The notes under the pieces: model-generated
Databases searched by the model: none
What the model was told of the DNA's origin: nothing
The model's input: only the letters and a program-made list of their open reading frames with translations
DNA from: Psychrobacter sp. P11F6
Lineage (GTDB): Bacteria; Pseudomonadota; Gammaproteobacteria; Pseudomonadales; Moraxellaceae
DNA length: 64,000 bases
Direction: 5' to 3'
Assembly: GCF_001435295.1 (NCBI RefSeq)
Contig: NZ_CM003594.1
Span: 2,934,574-2,998,573, forward strand
Program-made: the position numbers and the translations under genes
Shown: piece after piece, positions 17,189 to 27,237 of the stretch
How the letters are laid out: every line of letters starts with the position of its first letter
Position numbering within the stretch: the first letter of the stretch is position 1

Positions 17189-18391
17189 ATGGCAATACGC
17201 AGGATTAAAGCATTTTTTGAATTTGAGGCAGCGGGCGGTATCGTCCTAGCATTGGCTGCCATTGCTGCAATGATTATTGCCAACTCTCCTCTTAATGTGT
17301 GGTACGAGGGCTTTATTCACGCACCCGTTGCCATTCAAATCGGTGAGTTTGCTATCGCTAAAGACGCTCATCACTGGATTAATGACGGTTTGATGGCGAT
17401 TTTCTTTTTTTTAGTGGGACTTGAGCTAAAGCGTGAAGTGTTGATCGGTGAGCTGTCTAACGTTAAGCAAATCATCCTGCCAGCTGGTGCGGCACTCGGT
17501 GGCATGATAATGCCAGCGATTGTCTATCTACTCTTTAACTATAACGAGCCTGAGTTTTGGAAAGGATGGGCGATTCCAGCCGCGACCGATATTGCTTTTG
17601 CCCTAGGTATTTTGAGTTTGTTAGGCAATCGCGTCCCCAACTCTTTAAAGGTATTTTTAGTATCGATTGCTATCTTCGATGATATTGGCGCCATTTTAAT
17701 CATCGCTTTATTTTATACCAGTGATTTGTCATTAGAGTCATTGGCAGTGGCAGGTCTATGTCTACCCTTCTTATACCTTCTTAATCGTCGCAACGTCACC
17801 AGCATCACGCCTTATCTGCTGATCGGTGTGATCATGTGGATTGCGGTACTCAAGTCCGGCATCCATGCCACCTTGGCTGGCGTGGTCTTAGCACTATTTA
17901 TTCCTATGTTTGACCGTACTGATCCTGAGCACTCACCACTAGAAGAGCTAGAGCACGATTTACATAACACCGTTGCCTTTGGTATCTTGCCATTATTCGC
18001 ATTTGCCAACTCAGGCATATCCCTCAAAGGTGCAGGCTTCGCTGAGCTGTTCCATTCAGTACCGCTTGGTATTGCGGCCGGTCTATTCATCGGTAAGCAA
18101 TTGGGCGTGATGATCATGTGCTGGTTAATCTTTAAGCTTGGTATCTCAACCATGCCAAGAGGCATGAATTATAAGCAGATTTACGGTGCAGCCTTACTCT
18201 GTGGTGTTGGTTTTACCATGAGTCTGTTCATCGGCGGTCTGGCATTTGCTGGTGAAACAGCCTTATTTGATGAGCGCTTAGGTATTATTATGGGCTCAAT
18301 CGTCTCTGGTATCGCAGGTTACCTCATGCTCAAAGTCAGCTTGAAAGACAATGTAAGCGGCACCTCAGTCGATCTGACTCGCCCTCATTAA
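17189..18391 (+). CDS. nhaA: Na+/H+ antiporter NhaA
   Basis: An electrogenic inner-membrane antiporter that exports Na+ or Li+ in exchange for protons, important at high salt and alkaline pH. The 400-residue protein aligns by eye along the whole NhaA family. Catalytic Asp164-Asp165 lie in AIFDDIGAI, Asp134 in [11 protein letters not shown], and the VGLELKRE segment contains the pH-sensing-region Glu (about 79). The C-terminal [15 protein letters not shown] is also present. The start is supported by a GAGGAT stretch shortly upstream. It appears monocistronic. Confidence 0.95.
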   Translation: MAIRRIKAFFEFEAAGGIVLALAAIAAMIIANSPLNVWYEGFIHAPVAIQIGEFAIAKDAHHWINDGLMAIFFFLVGLELKREVLIGELSNVKQIILPAGAALGGMIMPAIVYLLFNYNEPEFWKGWAIPAATDIAFALGILSLLGNRVPNSLKVFLVSIAIFDDIGAILIIALFYTSDLSLESLAVAGLCLPFLYLLNRRNVTSITPYLLIGVIMWIAVLKSGIHATLAGVVLALFIPMFDRTDPEHSPLEELEHDLHNTVAFGILPLFAFANSGISLKGAGFAELFHSVPLGIAAGLFIGKQLGVMIMCWLIFKLGISTMPRGMNYKQIYGAALLCGVGFTMSLFIGGLAFAGETALFDERLGIIMGSIVSGIAGYLMLKVSLKDNVSGTSVDLTRPH

Positions 18392-18540
18392 TAAGAAGAT
18401 GAGCCACTTAAAGGCGATTTAGCTTATCAGTGGCTTATTATTTTATAGTTCACGTACTTTGGCATCCGAGCATGGTTCATTAAAAGTATTTTTCATTAGC
18501 CATATCAGCACTTGCATCAATAGCCATAGAAGAGATAATC

Positions 18541-19125
18541 ATGCGACAGTTTGTACCGCGACCTTCGTTAAGCTTAGCGCTCCTTGGTAGCATTGTTTTA
18601 CTATCAAGCTGTGCCACGCTCTCTAAGCAGGAATGCCTCGTTGGTGACTGGCAGGCTATTGGCTACAACGATGGCGTAGCAGGTTACTCATCAGATCGCC
18701 TTGCATCACATGCCAAAGCCTGTGCCAAGGCCAGTGTTGCCCCCAACTATCTGGCATGGGAGCGCGGTCGCCAGCTGGGGCTTAAGCAATACTGCACGAC
18801 CAGTAATGCTTACAATGTCGGTCGGCGCGGACGTCAGCTCAATAATGTCTGCCCCTTAACCTTGGCGAACACACTGCAAACTGCCAATCAAAAAGGCTTA
18901 GACTATTACGCCTTAGACAGTCAGTTAGACAAAGACAAGCGCCTCATAGAAACCTACCAAGAAGAATTTGATAAGCTAGAAAGTGGGGCGATGTTAAACT
19001 TTTCTAATGAAAAAGAAGCACGCGCGCGCCTACTGTCATTAGCCGACGAGCTGCGTAAAGCCAAGCGCCGTATGAACACCACGCAAAGACAATTAGAAAC
19101 GCTAAACCAGTCAAATGGCTATTAA
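18541..19125 (+). CDS. DUF2799 family lipoprotein
   Basis: A 194-residue exported protein. The N-terminus is a lipoprotein signal with lipobox LLSSC (acylated Cys at about 24), followed by the DUF2799 pattern: DWQAIGYNDGVAGYSSDRLASHAKAC, then WERGRQLGLKQYC and VGRRGRQLNNVC. The last third is a charged helix, likely a coiled coil (about residues 130-190). Conserved Cys residues suggest disulfides in the periplasm. Function is unknown for the family. It is followed after 77 bp by the oxygenase-like gene on the same strand. Confidence 0.85.
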   Translation: MRQFVPRPSLSLALLGSIVLLSSCATLSKQECLVGDWQAIGYNDGVAGYSSDRLASHAKACAKASVAPNYLAWERGRQLGLKQYCTTSNAYNVGRRGRQLNNVCPLTLANTLQTANQKGLDYYALDSQLDKDKRLIETYQEEFDKLESGAMLNFSNEKEARARLLSLADELRKAKRRMNTTQRQLETLNQSNGY

Positions 19126-19202
19126 TACTATTGACCTTGTGAAATGATCTAATAGGAAAGCATTTGTTCAGAAGGCATTTGGTAAGAAGGCATTTAATAA
19201 AT

Positions 19203-20573
19203 ATGGATTCAATCAACATAACTGATAAACAGACGGCTGATACTTTGAATCAACAACAACCCTCAATAAAACCTTATCAGCGTCACGGACGGACGACCGC
19301 GATTGATGACCATAGCGACTTGCAAGTCTTAAAGCGCATCAAGCGTTATTTATTGCCAAAAGACTTCGTTATCTCGCAAGATTTATTAAATGAAATAGTC
19401 ACAGGCTACGATATCGGTGATTCACTGGCAGATACTTTAGCCGCTGACGGCATTCGTTTTGCAAAGCCCTTACAGCAATTTATTATCAGCGACAGTAGCA
19501 ATAGCAATAAATTCGATGCTAATCTCACAAACAACTCTGCATTTAACGCCTTGGCTGAACAATTTAGCCACCATCCCGATTGGTTCGATCCCAAGCTTGC
19601 CCAAATCGGTGCGATTGCCTATCGACGCTATCCGCTGATGCTGATTTGGCTATTACGTAATGTCGCCTTGATGGCAGGCTACAGCATTCCTGCCCTCTCC
19701 CTGCCGCTCATTCAGACAGGCGCATTGATGCACGATGCCTTGCCCCGCCTGATGCGTACGTATGCCTATATCTTAGCCGTCTCTGAACATCCCCCATTAC
19801 ATAAGCCGAATACAAACGCCCATAATCAACGTCAGTCTATCGAGCAAGTATTGGCGATTGGCTCAGAAGGTTGGCGGCAATCAATCAAGGTGCGGCAAAT
19901 TCATACCTTAGTACGGCAAAACTTGCTCAAAGGTAAAGGCAATGCTGCTAAAGGCGTCATACCAGATGCCGACCAACATCACAACTCAGATGGCAGCTGG
20001 AATACTGATTATTGGGGTCTTCCTATCAATCAAACCGATATGATTGCTACTCATTTGCAGTTTTCATTGTTGATTATGCGCGGGTTACGGCTGCTTGGCG
20101 CACGCATCAGCACTGAAGAAGCGGCAGGTATTCTGCATCTATGGAATCTTGCCAGTTATTGGATGGGGGTTGACTTAGATCGCCTGCCAAAAGATGAAAC
20201 TGCCTGTTGGGAATGGCTCTATACTTATTTATCAATTCAGCAACTTGATTTTAAAATGGGGCAACCATTAGCCAAAGCCTTGCATGATTTGCCGCGTCAG
20301 CTGATGGGCGAAGACAATCGACGGGGGCGTTTCGTTGAGATGGTCAATGCTAGCGTGACCCGTACTTTGGTCGGCGATGATATCGGCGATGGGCTGGATT
20401 TGCCAAAATCAAAAATCCGCTTTGGCGTCTTATCGTCAGTGCCGATTCTCTTTGCCCTTGATACGGCACGCCAACACAATCAAAGTGTGGCTGAAAAATT
20501 AGAAGCCTTCCGCGCCAAACGCCAAGATAATATGAACTGGTGGCTAAAGAAAAACGACGATTATTATAAGTAG
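19203..20573 (+). CDS. MpaB/Lcp-type (DUF2236) oxygenase family protein
   Basis: A 456-residue protein of the DUF2236 family, which includes latex-clearing protein and fungal MpaB, haem-dependent oxygenases. Supporting motifs are VRQIHTLVRQNLL (a His/Arg helix, His at about 234), GLPINQTDMIATHLQFS, and the final helical region with RQLMGEDNRRGRFVEMVNASVTRTLVGDD. The N-terminus is polar with no signal peptide. I start at ATG 19203 (MDSINIT), after an AGAAGG site; an upstream TTG at 19164 is unsupported. Three near-repeats of AGAAGGCATTT lie just before the start. The reaction here is unknown. Confidence 0.78.
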   Translation: MDSINITDKQTADTLNQQQPSIKPYQRHGRTTAIDDHSDLQVLKRIKRYLLPKDFVISQDLLNEIVTGYDIGDSLADTLAADGIRFAKPLQQFIISDSSNSNKFDANLTNNSAFNALAEQFSHHPDWFDPKLAQIGAIAYRRYPLMLIWLLRNVALMAGYSIPALSLPLIQTGALMHDALPRLMRTYAYILAVSEHPPLHKPNTNAHNQRQSIEQVLAIGSEGWRQSIKVRQIHTLVRQNLLKGKGNAAKGVIPDADQHHNSDGSWNTDYWGLPINQTDMIATHLQFSLLIMRGLRLLGARISTEEAAGILHLWNLASYWMGVDLDRLPKDETACWEWLYTYLSIQQLDFKMGQPLAKALHDLPRQLMGEDNRRGRFVEMVNASVTRTLVGDDIGDGLDLPKSKIRFGVLSSVPILFALDTARQHNQSVAEKLEAFRAKRQDNMNWWLKKNDDYYK

Positions 20574-20648
20574 GGGATTATAAATAAAGCATAGTAGCTA
20601 AAATAAAACGAATAGTGATTAAACGTCAGCCGTTAGCCGCCTTACGGA

Positions 20649-21383
20649 TTAATTGCGCGTATTTTGGATACGATAATACCACTCAAGCTGGCGATCAAAG
20701 CCTGTTTCTAATAGACTGGCAATGACTCGTCCTGTCAGACCCCAAACCGTTTCACCATCCACTTGCCAGCTAGGTGTAAGAATGGTCGCGATCTTATCTT
20801 GCATTGCATATTCTACCGCATACTCGACAGTAGGCTGAGTCAGCAAGGTTTCAAAATCTGCCCAAAAAATACGCGAAATTTCGCCAAGCTCAGGGACTAA
20901 TAATAAATCTGGCGCAATCAGCGCCACAATAGGACGCACACTCATACCGCTTTTGGAGGTTTGAATGGGCAATTGACCAATGAGCTGGACTTTATTAGGT
21001 GGTAGTGCGGTCTCTTCACAGGCTTCACGCAAAGCGGTGACGACATTATTACCGTCGCCTGCGTCATGTTTACCACCAACGCAAGAGACCTCGCCAGCAT
21101 GGCTGTTCATGTGCGCAGCGCGGCGTGTCAGTAGCAGTTTTGGATGGCGTTCATGGGTAATGGCAACCAATACCGAGGCATCGGCAATGGGTGTTTGATA
21201 CAAGCTATCTAGAATGCGAGTGCTACGAGAAGTGCTAGCATCATACAGCGCAGGACTGGTGACGGCATTTAAGGTCTCATGCTGCACCCGTTCCGCCAGC
21301 GTTCTAATAGTGGGATAACGAATAAAGTCCGGCACAGCGACTGAAAATTCATCAAAACGTAGCGACTGCGGGGGAAGTAACAT
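20649..21383 (-). CDS. Nudix CoA pyrophosphatase (NudL/YeaB-like)
   Basis: A 244-residue Nudix hydrolase. It contains the CoA-pyrophosphatase-specific NuBI motif LLTRRAAHMNSHAGEVSCVGG immediately before the Nudix box GGKHDAGDGNNVVTALREACEETA. The catalytic REACEE helix is at residues 119-124. These enzymes split CoA and CoA esters into 3',5'-ADP and phosphopantetheine. The N-terminal 70 residues are longer than in E. coli NudL. It converges with the oxygenase gene and I see no hairpin between them. Confidence 0.9.
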   Translation of the reverse strand: MLLPPQSLRFDEFSVAVPDFIRYPTIRTLAERVQHETLNAVTSPALYDASTSRSTRILDSLYQTPIADASVLVAITHERHPKLLLTRRAAHMNSHAGEVSCVGGKHDAGDGNNVVTALREACEETALPPNKVQLIGQLPIQTSKSGMSVRPIVALIAPDLLLVPELGEISRIFWADFETLLTQPTVEYAVEYAMQDKIATILTPSWQVDGETVWGLTGRVIASLLETGFDRQLEWYYRIQNTRN

Positions 21384-21974
21384 GATTATTGCCCTATATT
21401 TTTATTAGAATTAAGCATCGGATGGTGGAGCTTATCTCTCGCAATGTGTACAACGCTTGCGCCAGTATTATTGCTACGCGTATCGCATCTACATGCTGGC
21501 CTCCATTCATTTATCGTTATGCTTGGCGACGTAAAGTGGCATTTTTTAATACCCCCTACTCTGATAGATGCGCGCGCTTTTCTGGTTGCCCTTATTTACA
21601 ACAACACCGGTCGCGGCAGCCATTACTCTCGTTATAGGTAAAGCTATCATTCAATAGTTAGCGTGAGTCTAGCCTAGCGCAATCTTATCGTGACTGCATA
21701 TACTTTATGTGACTGTCCTGCTCTGCCTGCTGATGCATTCATTAATAGCAACCGTAGCCGTAAGCAGTTGCGCAAACCTGTGTGCTTGTTATTATCACTG
21801 CCAGTGTGATGAGAATTTGTGTTATCTTAGGATTAACAGCTATGATCACATAACATCTGATAAGCTAAAGTCATACTATTTTATAAAATAAGAATCATAA
21901 TTCTTCCAAGAACGACAATCCTTTTTATCATTTCTATTTATCATGTAGATTTATCACTAAATAAGGCAGTTGAT
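21384..21974. other. 591-bp spacer between two Nudix genes
   Basis: Divergent intergenic region. Two overlapping plus-strand open frames (21389-21637 and 21444-21641, up to 82 codons) occur but resemble nothing I know and lack ribosome binding sites. No hairpin terminator or repeat stands out. Promoters for both flanking genes should be here. A decayed gene cannot be excluded. Confidence 0.35.
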
Positions 21975-22538
21975 ATGCGCTATTGTTTACAATGCGGTCA
22001 TGAAGCAGAACGTAAAATACCAGCCACGGATAATATCCCACGCTTGGTATGCCCCAATTGCCACTATATTCACTATGAAAATCCAAAAGTGATTTGTGGC
22101 TCACTCGTTGTGCATAAGCATCGGGTACTGCTATGTCGCCGCGCGATCGAGCCACAGTATGGCTTATGGACACTGCCAGCTGGCTTTATGGAAAATGGCG
22201 AAACCATGGCAGAAGGGGCCGCTCGTGAAAGTTTTGAAGAAGCAGAAGCGGTCGTCATCAATCCGCATTTATATTGCTTATATGATATTCCTGATATCGG
22301 GCAAATCTATAGCATCTATATCACTGAGCTAAAAGACGGTGCTTATGGCATCGGCTCTGAAAGTCTTGATTGTGCGTTATTTACTGAAGAAGATATTCCA
22401 TGGGACAAACTTGCCTTTGAAGCGGTACGTCGTACCCTAAAAAGCTACTTTGCTGACCGCAAGAAATACGATAACCATGAAAATTTCCCTATTCATCAGG
22501 ATATCATCGGTAAAGACCAAGCGATCAAGCGCTACTAG
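21975..22538 (+). CDS. Nudix hydrolase with N-terminal zinc ribbon
   Basis: A 187-residue cytosolic pyrophosphohydrolase. Residues 4-29 form a four-Cys zinc ribbon (Cys4, Cys7, Cys26, Cys29), as in NADH pyrophosphatase-like Nudix proteins. The Nudix box is canonical, Gx5Ex7REx2EE, with Gly70, Glu76, Arg84, Glu85, Glu88 and Glu89. The combination is typical of the small ADP-ribose/NADH-type group, and the exact nucleotide substrate is unknown. The AAGGC site supports the start at 21975. A long hairpin terminator follows. Confidence 0.9.
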   Translation: MRYCLQCGHEAERKIPATDNIPRLVCPNCHYIHYENPKVICGSLVVHKHRVLLCRRAIEPQYGLWTLPAGFMENGETMAEGAARESFEEAEAVVINPHLYCLYDIPDIGQIYSIYITELKDGAYGIGSESLDCALFTEEDIPWDKLAFEAVRRTLKSYFADRKKYDNHENFPIHQDIIGKDQAIKRY

Positions 22539-22627
22539 CCCTAAGCATATAAAAAATAGAGTTATAAACATAACGTTATAAAAAATAACCTTATAAAAAA
22601 ATCGACTGCTTTACAAAAGTGGTTGGT

Positions 22628-22690
22628 AAAAACCATTGATAAGTCTTATGCTAAGTTTTGAATATAGCCACTTATCAATGGTTTTTTATT
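22628..22690 (+). terminator. Long hairpin terminator
   Basis: A perfect 16-bp inverted repeat (AAAAACCATTGATAAG and complement) with a 27-nt loop, ending in TTTTTT. It lies after the Nudix gene and just ahead of the serine hydrolase gene. Confidence 0.7.
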
Positions 22691-22729
22691 GTCTGAAGTT
22701 AATCGTTTAAGCCGACTTGCGAGAATATT

Positions 22730-24058
22730 ATGCTGACTTTATTGCAACGCTCTTTACCGCTACTACCACTGACCATCGCCATGACCCTAACCAGTATAAG
22801 TATCACCAGCCATGCGGAAGATGCACGGTTAACCGCCAAACAATCAGACCCACAAACGCTTGGCTGGATGCAAGGTTTTCCGCCGCCTGCCGATAAACTG
22901 ATTACTCAACCTTCCTCTAATTTTTTTAGTTTCCCCAAGCTGCGTTGGACGGTCTGTCATATCCGTGAATTGATGCCCACCACTGACGTCAGTCGCGGTA
23001 TCGGTGCGCCTTCCAAGCTCAGCTATGCGTTAGATAAAAACATCGATGCCATCACCTTTATGCCTACTAACAGTAAGCGCCCGATGACTTGGAAGCAATC
23101 ACTGGATGCCAATTATACTGACGGCATTATGATCATGCATCATGGCAAGGTGGTATACGAGCGCCAAAACGGTTGTCTCAATGAGCTGGGCAATCATGCG
23201 GCGATGTCGATGACCAAATCAATGACTGGGCTGTTAGCAGAAATCCTCGTGACCGAAGGTAAGCTTGACGATAAAGCCTTGGTAGCGTCTATCATTCCAG
23301 AGCTCAAAAACAGTGGCTTTGGTGATGCAACCGTACGCCAAGTCATGGACATGACCACAGCGCTCGATTATAGCGAAGACTATGCTGATCCTAATGCCGA
23401 TATCTGGAAGTATTCAGAAGCGGCAAGCCCACTACCAAAACCGAAAGATTATAAAGGACCCAATGGTTACTTTGAGTACCTGCAAACAGTTAAGAAGAAC
23501 GGCGAACACGGGGAAGCTTTCAACTATCGAACCATTAATAGCGACGCCCTAGGCTGGATTATTTCGCGTACGACTGGTAAAGCGGTGAATGAATTACTCT
23601 CTGAACGCATCTGGCAAAAAATCGGTGCTGAACAAAGCGCGTATATGACGGTCGATGCTAAAGGTACGCCGTTTGCTGGCGGCGGTCTTAGTGCAGGTTT
23701 GCATGATATGGCACGCATTGGTAGCTTGATGCTCAATAAAGGCGAGATTAATGGTGAGCGCTTATTCCCAGCTACAGTCGTTGATAATATCGAAGCGGGT
23801 GGCGATAAAGAGGCTTTTGCGAAAGCCGATTATAAGCAGCTGACTAACGGCAGCTACACAAGCATGTGGTGGTTATTTAATAACCCCACGCCCATCTATG
23901 CGGCACGCGGCGTCCACGGTCAAACGGTCTATGTTGACCCAGCAGCGGACATGGTCATCGTCCGTTTTGCGTCATATCCAGATGCCAGTAACGGTAAAAT
24001 CGACCCAACTTCTTTACCTGCCTATAAAGCAGTCGCCAATTACTTAATCAAAAAGTAA
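22730..24058 (+). CDS. Exported serine hydrolase of the beta-lactamase/NylB fold
   Basis: A 442-residue protein with a Sec signal peptide (about residues 1-29, ending SHA). The penicillin-binding fold has nucleophile motif SMTK (Ser160, Lys163), the second-motif Tyr in FNYRTINSD (about 273), and a C-terminal HGQTVYVDPAADMVIVRFAS strand region. This arrangement resembles 6-aminohexanoate-dimer hydrolase (NylB) and class C beta-lactamase-like esterases more than true beta-lactamases. It is likely periplasmic and acts on an ester or amide of unknown identity. Antibiotic resistance should not be assumed. A strong terminator follows. Confidence 0.87.
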   Translation: MLTLLQRSLPLLPLTIAMTLTSISITSHAEDARLTAKQSDPQTLGWMQGFPPPADKLITQPSSNFFSFPKLRWTVCHIRELMPTTDVSRGIGAPSKLSYALDKNIDAITFMPTNSKRPMTWKQSLDANYTDGIMIMHHGKVVYERQNGCLNELGNHAAMSMTKSMTGLLAEILVTEGKLDDKALVASIIPELKNSGFGDATVRQVMDMTTALDYSEDYADPNADIWKYSEAASPLPKPKDYKGPNGYFEYLQTVKKNGEHGEAFNYRTINSDALGWIISRTTGKAVNELLSERIWQKIGAEQSAYMTVDAKGTPFAGGGLSAGLHDMARIGSLMLNKGEINGERLFPATVVDNIEAGGDKEAFAKADYKQLTNGSYTSMWWLFNNPTPIYAARGVHGQTVYVDPAADMVIVRFASYPDASNGKIDPTSLPAYKAVANYLIKK

Positions 24059-24086
24059 GCCTTTAAAAAACACTATCAAGCAATAA

Positions 24087-24128
24087 AAACCGCTGCTTCC
24101 ATTTTTAGTGAAAGCGGCGGTTTTTTTT
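24087..24128. terminator. Bidirectional hairpin terminator
   Basis: AAAACCGCTGCTT pairs with AAGCGGCGGTTTT (one G-U pair), followed by a long T-run and preceded by A residues. It lies between the convergent serine hydrolase and M16 protease genes. Confidence 0.85.
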
Positions 24129-24159
24129 ATAACAATTAAATCAGCAGACTTGAAGAAGG

Positions 24160-27100
24160 TTAACTTTTAATTTTACAAACGTTAAAGCCTAACTCTTGTA
24201 CTGCTGCTTCTTTATCATAAGGCGCAAGTACTGCACGTACATGCTTTTGACCTTGCAGGTATTGCTTAGCAACGCGCTGCAAGTCAGCCACGGTCACGGC
24301 CAGTATTGAGGCACGCATTTTACGTTGCCAGTCGACGCCGCGATGATGCAAATCTGCAAAGCAGGCTTTAACCGCCTCCCCTGCTGGAGAGCCTGGCTTA
24401 TCCATTCCTGAGATAATACCTAAGATGGCCTCTTCTAACTGCTCGTCCGTTTGCGGCTCATTCAATAGCCATTCGATACTGGCATCAAAATGGGCAAAAG
24501 TTTCAGCACACTGCGGGTCACGGTAGCTAAAGAACTTAAAGGCACAGGCATTGGCATCGTAGCCCGCACCGCCACCATAAGCACCGCCGCGCTCACGAAT
24601 AGCGCTATGCAGATAACCATTGCGTAGATAAGGCGCTAATACCATCAAGGCTGCCGTATCTGGATGATCAGCCGCTGGTACGGTATAAGCGCTGGCATTA
24701 TGATAGACGTTGGTTGGCACTAGCCACGCCAAGTCTTCAACATCGAGCGCCACACTACTTTCTAGGGTTTTAACTACGTCTGTTTCACCATTTAACGCCG
24801 TATCAAGTTGCAATTCGGCAAACTCGCTTGGAATATTGGCGTCGATACTTGCATCAGCATTTTTTAACTGCGCTGCAATTTTTGGCGCTTGACTGTCTTT
24901 CCAGCTATCAACGATTAAATTGCTTAAGCGTTCAGTTTGCTCCGCTTCACAGATGATGACGGCATGCTTAGGCAAACTAATTAGACGTTGATGTAAGTCC
25001 ATCAAGCTGGTTGCAAGTTTATCCCACTGTGCATCATCGCTACTGGCATGAGTTAAGAAGTCTTTTAGCGCGTTCAATGCTGGCAGACCACTGCGTACAT
25101 ATTCTAATTGCGCTTGGCGACTCATGCCGCGACTGGCGGTTTGCATCGCATAAGAATGCCCTGAACCAGCAAGGTTTGACTGCCAGCCTGCTTGACGCTG
25201 CTGCAAGATTTCTTTGATACGGTCATGCTCACTAAAGATACTGTGTTCCATGACTTCTTTGAGCAAATCAATCGCTTCAGGTTTACGATTCAGCGCGCGC
25301 GTTGCCACCACAAAGTAGCTGCTAATCGCTTGGCTATCATCGACATTGGTACGTTGGCTAATTCTAGCAGTCACCCCTGATGAATGCGCCGCTTGTTTAG
25401 CCTGCATTTCATGGGCACTTAGAGAATCTGTACCTAGCTCTGACAATAAGCTTAAATAAATAGGCAACAGCGGATGATTAATGACTTCATTAACGGGTAG
25501 CTCGCTTGTACCCTCATTACCAATCGCATCAGTCAACGGCACAATCACTTGATAATAATACAAGCCGTTGGTGCCCGCTTCATATTCAAATAGCGTACTT
25601 TCTTTGCCGCTCAAATTAATCTGCTTTTGCGTGCCTTGCTTAAAGGTAATATCAGTCGGTACGTCTTCTAAGCCCACTTTTGGTAATAAGCTTAAATCAT
25701 CAGGCGCTGCTTGGCGCGCTGCCAAATCAAGCGCTTGTTGTTTTAAGACGGCTTTATCATCAGCGGTCAAATCCATTTCGATGGTATCAAGACGGGTCTG
25801 CTCAGCTGCCGCCAAACGGGCTGACTTTTCACTATCAGGCGTCATGGTCACACGGACACGGTGCTGATTATCAAGCAAATGCTGCTTGATTAAATTCGGT
25901 AACCATTGCGCATCTTTTACTTGCTCACGTAGCCATTTTAGGTGCTCATCAACTTCCCAAACATCGATAGGGTTGCCATCATGAATGGCAGTGCTAAAGC
26001 CTTCTAGCATGAGATTTAGACCATAGGGCATGCTATCACCGCCAATATGGCGCTGATCGATCTCGATTTGATGCAGAATCGTCTCAATCGTTTCATCATC
26101 AATCGGTTTGCTCGCCACTTGTGTAAGCAAATCAATAATGCCCTGTTCTACCGCTTCGGCGTGTTCAGGGTTTGAACCGCGCAGACCGGTATAAAAGACC
26201 ATTTCGTAATGACTATCATCCAAACCTAGTAGCGGACTTGGCGCTTTACCAAGTGGATGGCTATCTAGATACGCACGCAGTGGCGAACCAGCATGCTCAA
26301 CCAACACGCCTTCTAATAAACGCAATGCCAAACGCTGCTTTGGATCAGTAATCGATGGTAATAACCACGCAATCACGTGATGAGTTTGGTCAGGACCTGC
26401 TTCGTCAGCCGTATAAGTATCAACTGCGCTAATCGGTGCAGACAAGCGTTTTTCAGGACGTGAGACGTGTTTTTTACCTGCTTCAAACTGAATCAAGGCA
26501 TCTTCATGGATTTTGGCTTGGGTTTCAGCGACTGGAATATTACCAAAGCTCATAATCACGCTGTTTGACGGATGATAATGGCTCTGATGAAATTCAACCA
26601 GCTCAGTATGGGTCAAGTCAGGAATATCGGCAGGATCGCCGCCCGAATTATAGTGATACGTCGTCGTTGGGAATAAATGATGGGCGACCGTATGATACAA
26701 CTGGTCAATCTCGCCACTCATTGCGCCTTTCATTTCATTAAAAACGATACCCTTAAATTGCGGCTTGTCATTTTCGTCTAACTCAACACGGATGCCTTCT
26801 TGGGCAAAATCCAGCGGATGAATATTCGGAAAAAACGAGGCATCCAGATAAACGGCTAGCAAATTAAAGTAGTCATTTTTATTTTGCGTCGCATACGGAT
26901 ACGCCGTCCAATCGGCAGCGGTCATCGCATTCATAAACGTATTTAATGAGCGTTTAATCATGGAGAAAAACGGGTCACGAACGGGGAACTTCTCAGAGCC
27001 ACATAAAGCCACGTGCTCTAAAATATGCGCTTCGCCTTTTGAATCCATTGGCTGAGTTCGAAAGCCCACCAAAAAGGCATTTTCGTCACTCGGATGTGCC

Positions 27101-27237
27101 AAATGGTAATGCATCGCGCCTGTTTTGACGTGTTGGCTTATCAATACGTCCATCGATAATGCATCGATATGGCGGTGCTCAATCAGCTCAAAGGCAGGAT
27201 GCAAAGTTAGATCAGTAGTAGATAATGTGTCGGTCAT
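24160..27237 (-). CDS. M16C (presequence protease-like) insulinase-family metallopeptidase
   Basis: A 1025-residue zinc peptidase of the PreP/falcilysin group: two homologous halves forming a clam-shell that degrades peptides inside the chamber. The inverted zinc motif HILEH is at residues 71-75 (His71, Glu74, His75), in SKGEAHILEHVALCGSEK. The M16C segment follows, with FNEMKGAMS and HPSNS. The second half contains RERGGAYGGGAGYD, the conserved Arg/Tyr substrate clamp region. There is no signal peptide, so a cytosolic peptide-clearing role is likely. AAGGAA precedes the ATG. The size matches the family (about 970-1030 residues). Confidence 0.92.
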   Translation of the reverse strand: MTDTLSTTDLTLHPAFELIEHRHIDALSMDVLISQHVKTGAMHYHLAHPSDENAFLVGFRTQPMDSKGEAHILEHVALCGSEKFPVRDPFFSMIKRSLNTFMNAMTAADWTAYPYATQNKNDYFNLLAVYLDASFFPNIHPLDFAQEGIRVELDENDKPQFKGIVFNEMKGAMSGEIDQLYHTVAHHLFPTTTYHYNSGGDPADIPDLTHTELVEFHQSHYHPSNSVIMSFGNIPVAETQAKIHEDALIQFEAGKKHVSRPEKRLSAPISAVDTYTADEAGPDQTHHVIAWLLPSITDPKQRLALRLLEGVLVEHAGSPLRAYLDSHPLGKAPSPLLGLDDSHYEMVFYTGLRGSNPEHAEAVEQGIIDLLTQVASKPIDDETIETILHQIEIDQRHIGGDSMPYGLNLMLEGFSTAIHDGNPIDVWEVDEHLKWLREQVKDAQWLPNLIKQHLLDNQHRVRVTMTPDSEKSARLAAAEQTRLDTIEMDLTADDKAVLKQQALDLAARQAAPDDLSLLPKVGLEDVPTDITFKQGTQKQINLSGKESTLFEYEAGTNGLYYYQVIVPLTDAIGNEGTSELPVNEVINHPLLPIYLSLLSELGTDSLSAHEMQAKQAAHSSGVTARISQRTNVDDSQAISSYFVVATRALNRKPEAIDLLKEVMEHSIFSEHDRIKEILQQRQAGWQSNLAGSGHSYAMQTASRGMSRQAQLEYVRSGLPALNALKDFLTHASSDDAQWDKLATSLMDLHQRLISLPKHAVIICEAEQTERLSNLIVDSWKDSQAPKIAAQLKNADASIDANIPSEFAELQLDTALNGETDVVKTLESSVALDVEDLAWLVPTNVYHNASAYTVPAADHPDTAALMVLAPYLRNGYLHSAIRERGGAYGGGAGYDANACAFKFFSYRDPQCAETFAHFDASIEWLLNEPQTDEQLEEAILGIISGMDKPGSPAGEAVKACFADLHHRGVDWQRKMRASILAVTVADLQRVAKQYLQGQKHVRAVLAPYDKEAAVQELGFNVCKIKS

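Noticed and set aside
22730..24058. Calling the serine hydrolase an antibiotic-resistance beta-lactamase
   Set aside because: Only the SxxK and Tyr motifs of the fold are visible, and the overall pattern is closer to NylB-type hydrolases; no class C KTG triad was identified with confidence.
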